From the NCBI GenBank assembly GCA_003169845.1, contig PNAG01000002.1, forward strand, positions 62,001-126,000: DNA of 64,000 nt. The letters are read 5' to 3'. Source of the stretch: Candidatus Dormiibacterota bacterium (GTDB lineage Bacteria > Chloroflexota > Dormibacteria > Dormibacterales > Dormibacteraceae). The notes below the pieces were generated by a model. The model was not told the origin of the DNA and did no database searches. It saw only the letters and a list, made by a program, of their open reading frames with translations. Of this stretch, positions 59,930-64,000 are shown piece by piece. The position numbers and the translations under genes are program-made. The stretch's first letter is position 1. The number at the start of each line of letters is the position of its first letter.

Positions 59930-61678
59930 ATGCTTGGAGTTGAAGCCAGATCGCCTTACTTCAAAGCCGTAGCGATCGATTTCGACGGGACGCTGGCCGA
60001 AGGTGGCCCGCCCGCGGCTTCCGTCCTGGCGGCGGTTCGCTCAGCGCGCGAGAGGGGTCTTCGGCTCCTCCTCGTCACCGGACGGACGCTGACTGATCTC
60101 TGGCAGGTATTCCCCGACGTCGTCGAGAACTTCGATCTGACGGTGGCCGAAAACGGTGCCATTCTTCGGGCACCCGAAGGTCACCGCAGGCTCGCCAGGC
60201 CCGTCGACCCTGAGCTTGCAAGAGCGCTTCAAAGCCGCGGCATCCCGGTTCAGCCCGGAGAGGTCATTCTCGCCTGCGACGCGGTGTACGACGCCGAGGT
60301 GTTCGAAGAGATCCGCCGGCTCGATCTCGACTGCCAGCTGATCAGGAACCGCGCGGCGCTCATGGTGATTCCAGCCGGTGTAACGAAGGCTTCGGGCCTG
60401 GCGGTCGCGCTGAGAGAGCTCGGTTTGTCCCCTCGCAGCGCGATCGCGATCGGGGACGCCGAGAACGACCTGGCGCTGCTGGAAGTATGCGAGCTTGGGG
60501 TGGCGGTCGCCAACGCGGTTCCGGTCGTGAAGCAGCGCGCCGACCTGGTCCTGGATCGCGCCGACGGGTCCGGCGTCGCGGAGTTTCTCGAGGGACCAAT
60601 CGTCCGCGGCAAACAGTTCATCCACCCAGATCGGTGGCGAATCCGGCTGGGGATGTTTGACGACGGTGAGCCTGCGACGTTGCCCAGCTCTCAGATCAAC
60701 ATACTGGTGACGGGCGCCAGTCAGTCTGGCAAGTCGTACCTCGCCGGTCTTATCACCGAGCAGCTCATTCGTCTCCGATACTCGGTACTGGTCATCGACC
60801 CTGAGGGCGACCACGCGCGGCTCGGTGAACTGCCGGACGTTCTCGTCGTCGGCGGCCGTGAGGGACTGCCGACTCCTGAGCGCCTGGCCAATCTGCTCGG
60901 CCTGCAGCTCGGCAGCGTGGTGGCGGATCTGTCCTTCCTGTCTCGGGAGGACGCCAACCGCTACCTGAAGGATGTGGCGCCCTGGGTGGAACGCCAGCGC
61001 CTGCAAAAGGGAGCGCCACACTGGGTGGTGATCGATGAGGCGCACGGGTCGCTCGGTGCGGGCGGGGCGGTGGCCCAATACCTGGCTCCGGGCGCCACCG
61101 GCTACCTGCTGGTCTCCTATCAACCGTGGGAGCTCTCCAGTGAAGCGCTTGGTGGCCTCGACGCGATGATCGCAGTCGCAGGCGGCCAGCAATCGGGCAT
61201 CGGCAACATTGCGAAAGCGATGGCAGGCTTCGCCGGCGATGATGCGGCGAGCCTGATGTCTCGCCTCGAGGGTGCTGGACTGGGACGTGCGTTGCTTGCG
61301 AGCCGCGGAGGACGGACGCGGACTCTGCAGGTCGGCCGGCGAACCACAAGCCATGTGCGCCACTGGCACAAGTACGCGATCGTCGAACAGGCTGCGCAAT
61401 CGCGGTTCTACTTCCGGCGCGGTCCGGGCGAGGGGATCATCGCCGTGGCGGGAAATCTCCAGGAGTTTCACCGCGAGCTCAGTCATTGCGAGGCCGGGGT
61501 GATGTTGCACCACGCCATGCGCCATGACTTCTCGCGCTGGATCCAGGGCGTTTTTCGTGACTCCGTCCTGGCCGAAACGATCAAGGCGATCGAGGAAGGT
61601 GTGGTGGCAACCGGCGCCAACAGCAACTCGATCCGCAACGAACTGCTGATCGCGATCGAGGCGAGGTACCTGGAGTAA
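59930..61678 (+). CDS. Fusion of a HAD-type phosphatase and a HerA/DUF87-like P-loop ATPase
   Basis: 582 residues from ATG 59930. Residues 1-220 are a Cof/HAD-IIB phosphatase: D17-x-D19 in AIDFDGTLAEG, a Lys (GVTKASGLAV) and GDAENDLALLE. Residues 230-582 are a P-loop NTPase with Walker A TGASQSGKSYL (near 261-271) and Walker B WVVIDEAHG (D369, E370), as in DUF87/HerA-type ATPases. The last 80 residues form a helical tail. I do not know a characterised protein of this architecture; a phosphatase coupled to a nucleotide-dependent machine is suggested but its substrate is unknown. Confidence 0.8.
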   Translation: MLGVEARSPYFKAVAIDFDGTLAEGGPPAASVLAAVRSARERGLRLLLVTGRTLTDLWQVFPDVVENFDLTVAENGAILRAPEGHRRLARPVDPELARALQSRGIPVQPGEVILACDAVYDAEVFEEIRRLDLDCQLIRNRAALMVIPAGVTKASGLAVALRELGLSPRSAIAIGDAENDLALLEVCELGVAVANAVPVVKQRADLVLDRADGSGVAEFLEGPIVRGKQFIHPDRWRIRLGMFDDGEPATLPSSQINILVTGASQSGKSYLAGLITEQLIRLRYSVLVIDPEGDHARLGELPDVLVVGGREGLPTPERLANLLGLQLGSVVADLSFLSREDANRYLKDVAPWVERQRLQKGAPHWVVIDEAHGSLGAGGAVAQYLAPGATGYLLVSYQPWELSSEALGGLDAMIAVAGGQQSGIGNIAKAMAGFAGDDAASLMSRLEGAGLGRALLASRGGRTRTLQVGRRTTSHVRHWHKYAIVEQAAQSRFYFRRGPGEGIIAVAGNLQEFHRELSHCEAGVMLHHAMRHDFSRWIQGVFRDSVLAETIKAIEEGVVATGANSNSIRNELLIAIEARYLE

Positions 61679-61797
61679 GAGACGTCCATGGCACGCCGCG
61701 AGCCGGGCGAATACGTCCGCAGCTGCGACGGCCCACCGATCCAGGCGCTCGGCCGGCCGCCGAACGCGCCTGGGATCGTTGAGCCGACCGGTTGCGT

Positions 61798-62451
61798 CTA
61801 AGGCGTGATGGTCAACTGGCTATCGACCTTGGTCACGCCGGGCGCCGATTCCGCCGCCTTCCTGGCCGCCGAGGCCTCGCTCCAGGAGCTGACCTGCCCA
61901 TGCAGCGTCACATGGCCGTCGTCGGTCGTCAGCCAGATACGGCGGGCGTCGATCTGGGCCTGGCGGTGCAGGGCCTCGGTGATCTTCGACTTGACATCCT
62001 TGTAATGGGGCGCGGGCTTGACGATCACGTGGTTCGTGACACCCTTCACGCCGATGAGGCCCCTGACGATCTTGTTCGCGGCCTCGGACTGATAAGTCCA
62101 GTCGACCTGGCCTTCGAGAGTGACCCATCCATGCATGACCTTGGCCTTGACAGCCTCATGCGGGATGGCGGCGTTCCATGTCATCTGATTGGATATCGCA
62201 AGCGCGATATCGCTATCGTCGCGGGTCCGATCGCCGGCCAGCTTGACGACCAGGTCATTGGCCACCGCCAGCACCCCGTATACCCTCAAGGATGCCCGTT
62301 CCGCTGCGATCAGCTCCGTGTAAGTGTTCACATGTCCTGTCAGCGTCACCGCTCCCCTGTCTACTGCGACACCAATGTTCGCTGAGTCGACTTTGGGCTC
62401 CCACTCCAACTCACGAATGACGTCTGCTTGAAGCTCCTTGTCCAGTTGCAT
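61798..62451 (-). CDS. Triple BON-domain protein
   Basis: 217 residues built of three BON domains (about 1-68, 75-142, 148-217). Each has the pattern V-x-L-x-G-x-V: GAVTLTGHVNTYTELIAAER, GWVTLEGQVDWTYQSEAANK, GHVTLHGQVSSWSEASAARK. ATG 62451 has a strong AGGAGG site. BON proteins attach to membranes or surfaces. No signal peptide is evident, so this copy is probably cytoplasmic. It is divergent from the hibernation-factor gene. Confidence 0.85.
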   Translation of the reverse strand: MQLDKELQADVIRELEWEPKVDSANIGVAVDRGAVTLTGHVNTYTELIAAERASLRVYGVLAVANDLVVKLAGDRTRDDSDIALAISNQMTWNAAIPHEAVKAKVMHGWVTLEGQVDWTYQSEAANKIVRGLIGVKGVTNHVIVKPAPHYKDVKSKITEALHRQAQIDARRIWLTTDDGHVTLHGQVSSWSEASAARKAAESAPGVTKVDSQLTITP

Positions 62452-62525
62452 GGCACGACCTCCTGAGTAATTAGGGCTCAGCAACCCACTGACTCCCTTG
62501 TAGCTGAAACCCCTGGCCGGCACAT

Positions 62526-62563
62526 GAGGCGGCTGTCACCCGATCCCAGGGCCGGACGGCCCT
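62526..62563 (+). promoter_or_regulatory. Tandem DosR-like boxes upstream of the hibernation factor
   Basis: GAGGCGGCTGTCACC (62526-62540) and GGGCCGGACGGCCCT (62549-62563) start 23 bp apart. The second matches GGG, C5, G10 and CCCT and ends 38 bp before the ATG at 62602. The first lies 75 bp from the divergent BON gene start (62451). Confidence 0.6.
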
Positions 62564-62601
62564 ACCTGATCGCGCATGACCGATCAACGATTCGTGCCGA
62601 A

Positions 62602-62916
62602 ATGGAAGTGACCATTCACGATCGAACGCGAGATCTCCCGACCGAAGTTCACGCCTACGTTAAAAGGAAGGTGATGGGCCTTTCCGATCATTTCGACCTG
62701 ATCTCGGCGGCCGAAGTCGAGTTCGATCGAGACGTGAAGAAGAGACGGGAGCCGCTACACGTCGTGAAGGTCACGCTCCACCTGGTAGGCCACCGTCTGC
62801 GCGATCTACGTGCAAGCGAAACCGGTCGCGATCAGCTCGCGACCTTTGACCTACTGATGGAAAAGATCGACGGCGAGGTCACACGCTTGAAGAGACGGGT
62901 CAGGGCTCACCCGTAG
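62602..62916 (+). CDS. hpf: Short ribosome hibernation-promoting factor (HPF/RaiA family)
   Basis: 104 residues forming the single ribosome-binding domain of short HPF/YfiA proteins: EVTIHDRTRDLPTEVHAYVK with RKVMGLSDHF, DRDVKKRREPLHVVKVTLHL and a basic end EVTRLKRRVRAHP. It would sit in the mRNA channel of the 30S subunit and inactivate ribosomes. The long-form dimerisation domain is absent. Mycobacterial dormancy regulons contain an analogous HPF (Rv0079). ATG 62602 is behind the box pair; the longer upstream frame overlaps the boxes. Confidence 0.85.
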   Translation: MEVTIHDRTRDLPTEVHAYVKRKVMGLSDHFDLISAAEVEFDRDVKKRREPLHVVKVTLHLVGHRLRDLRASETGRDQLATFDLLMEKIDGEVTRLKRRVRAHP

Positions 62917-62927
62917 CCGCCGCCGGA

Positions 62928-63380
62928 CTACGGCCGCTTCGAGCGTTTGGCTCCCGACCGGGTCACACCGCCGGCCTGCCAGTAGCCGATGTTCGCGCCC
63001 TGAACGCCAGGCGCAACTTCGTGGCTCTCTTCTCCCAGCTTGCCACGCCGGCGTCCGGAAATCCGATCGGGGGACCTCGCCGGTTGAGATTTACTTTGCC
63101 TCGCTGTCACCGACCGGCTCTTTTGGATCGCAGGCTCATGCTGTCGGAGCGGTGGGTCCATGGAACTTCGTTCCGGCCGGAGCGCCGGCTGTCCTTCCGG
63201 TGGCCCGAGCTCATCTTCGGGCTCCGGCCCCAGGCTCGCAATGTATTTGACTATTTCGGCCTTGCCGGCTCCTGAGGCAAGCAGACCCAGGACGTCCTTC
63301 TGAGCGTTCGGCGGCAGGCCGGCTAAGTAGTCCTCCAGTTCCTTGTCGGTGACGCCCTCGGGCGGGATTAGGTTCTGCAT
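62928..63380 (-). CDS. Hypothetical basic protein
   Basis: 150 residues. An N-terminal helical part (LEDYLAGLPPNAQKDVLGLL, then ASGAGKAEIVKYIASLG) is followed by a low-complexity Ser/Arg/Pro-rich region with no fold. GAGGTG precedes ATG 63380. I do not recognise it. It converges with the hpf gene. Confidence 0.5.
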   Translation of the reverse strand: MQNLIPPEGVTDKELEDYLAGLPPNAQKDVLGLLASGAGKAEIVKYIASLGPEPEDELGPPEGQPALRPERSSMDPPLRQHEPAIQKSRSVTARQSKSQPARSPDRISGRRRGKLGEESHEVAPGVQGANIGYWQAGGVTRSGAKRSKRP

Positions 63381-63587
63381 CTGCTTAGCACCTCACTAGC
63401 CGCCGTTCGCGGTTGACTCTGCTCATCCCGTAGATGAGCTTTGATGAAGGCCCAGATCTCCACCAGAGCCGTTTGGCCCCCACACGCCGGGCCCCTCAAG
63501 CGTTCAGATGCGAGGGCTGCGATTCTGGAAGTCTCGAAAGGAACTCAAGACTCTCGCAATCGGTCTCGATGGACGAGACCGCCAGAT

Positions 63588-63627
63588 TTCGGGACCGTGA
63601 TGCCCCGGCTTCAAATCCCGGGCCCCC
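63588..63627 (+). pseudogene. Degraded copy of the tRNA-Pro 3' half
   Basis: The 40 bases TTCGGGACCGTGA... through GGGCCCCC correspond to the anticodon loop-to-acceptor region at 10881-10920 with two mismatches that break the T-stem (CCGGC instead of CCGGG), and CCA is lost. It is the third copy in the window in the same orientation and may be the far end of a large integrated segment. Confidence 0.6.
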
Positions 63628-63657
63628 AGATCCGAGTTTCCGATGAGCACGCGGCGG

Positions 63658-64000
63658 TCACGCGTGCGCCTGATCAATCGCCGACTGCAGCGATTGAACG
63701 TAGGCATCGCTGGTGTAGGTGGCTCCCGAGACGGTGTCGATTTGTGCTGTCTTAGCCGAGACAGCCTGCAGGGCTTCGTCACGCAGGATCGGACCGGCCG
63801 CTTGACTGATTTCGACAGAGCGTGCCCGATCACTGGGAAGCAGTGGTGCCTGAACATCGGTGATGTGGCCGTTCGAGACGGTGATTTCAACCTGCACGTC
63901 CCCGAAACGGGTCGTGATGTCCTGACCGGTGTACTGCCCATTCTTCAGAGGAGCCGGAATCTGGAGCGTGGGGGCCCCAAAACCGCCACACCCCACCAGG
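63658..64000 (-). CDS. FMN-binding domain lipoprotein (5' end outside window)
   Basis: The frame is open to the right edge. It begins, in the visible part, with LVGCGG, a probable lipobox, followed by the RnfG/NqrC-type FMN-binding domain: NGQYTGQDITTRFG, VEITVSNGHITDVQ and the flavin-attachment motif SGATYTS (Thr accepts FMN through a phosphoester bond). It would be a membrane-anchored flavoprotein in extracytoplasmic electron transfer. Confidence 0.75.
   Translation of the reverse strand, partial: LVGCGGFGAPTLQIPAPLKNGQYTGQDITTRFGDVQVEITVSNGHITDVQAPLLPSDRARSVEISQAAGPILRDEALQAVSAKTAQIDTVSGATYTSDAYVQSLQSAIDQAHA

Noticed and set aside
60041..61525. 494-codon minus-strand open frame inside the HAD-ATPase gene
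   Set aside because: Shadow frame of a gene with intact HAD and P-loop motifs.
1..64000. CRISPR arrays, rRNA genes, riboswitches and intact tRNA genes
   Set aside because: I saw no regularly spaced repeats, no rRNA-like stretches and no complete tRNA; only tRNA 3' halves are present.

Overview
The window is GC-rich DNA from a bacterium. Its mixed gene content (NarL-type two-component pair, DUF2690 secreted proteins, lipoproteins, PFOR, group-4-type hydrogenase genes, many universal stress proteins, frequent GTG/TTG starts and 4-bp ATGA gene overlaps) suits an uncultured high-GC lineage such as Chloroflexota, Dormibacterota or a deep actinobacterium. No rRNA or intact tRNA is present to settle this, so the taxonomic placement is inference.

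Layout. 0-2.7 kb: membrane phosphatase, lgt and small enzymes, ending in a truncated flavin-monooxygenase fragment. 3.1-5.4 kb: a sulfur/persulfide-type operon (TusA-like protein, CsoR/CstR-family regulator with a perfect palindromic operator, two-fold thioredoxin, DUF302, DUF2892). 5.4-7.5 kb: a translationally overlapped ECF sigma factor, zinc anti-sigma factor, methyltransferase and PIG-L deacetylase. 7.8-9.3 kb: two adjacent genes, each with an in-frame TGA exactly at a catalytic CxxC position and each followed by a short perfect hairpin at SECIS distance; I read them as selenoproteins (an AhpD-like CxxU protein and a UxxC peroxiredoxin fused to a DsbD-alpha-like domain). 10.7-20 kb: a mosaic of tRNA-Pro half-gene scars, VapBC, a membrane protein, a NarL-type response regulator and kinase, a Rieske protein divergent from a molybdopterin/cytochrome-b fusion, and transposase remnants. 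20.3-27.7 kb: ArsR regulator and a six-gene membrane-bound [NiFe]-hydrogenase cluster of the Hyf/Hyc type. 27.7-34.7 kb: an accessory zone of secreted proteins, lipoproteins, peptidase fragments, a second PIN toxin module and a tRNA-Asn half-gene scar. 34.9-63.4 kb: PFOR, SDR, CBS/BON proteins, two divergent P-type ATPases, four Usp-domain genes, acyl-CoA ligase, cupin, PfkB kinase, OsmC, a HAD-ATPase fusion and a short ribosome hibernation factor. The window ends inside an FMN-binding lipoprotein.

The main discovery is in the last region. Eleven intergenic sites carry a pair of 15-mers resembling the mycobacterial DosR box (GGGACTTNNGNCCCT; here closer to GGGCC-TT-GGCCCT). In every pair the two boxes start 23 bp apart, and a twelfth single box was also found. 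The proximal box usually ends about 20-60 bp before a start codon. The genes behind them (Usp, CBS/Hrp1-like, PfkB, P-type ATPase, hibernation factor, PFOR) match the kinds of genes in the mycobacterial dormancy regulon. I infer a DosR-like dormancy regulon collected into one approximately 25-kb chromosomal block. The regulator is not proven; the NarL-type pair at 13.0-14.8 kb is a candidate. PFOR would reduce ferredoxin and the hydrogenase could re-oxidise it with ion pumping, while the hibernation factor and Usp proteins would serve non-growing cells.
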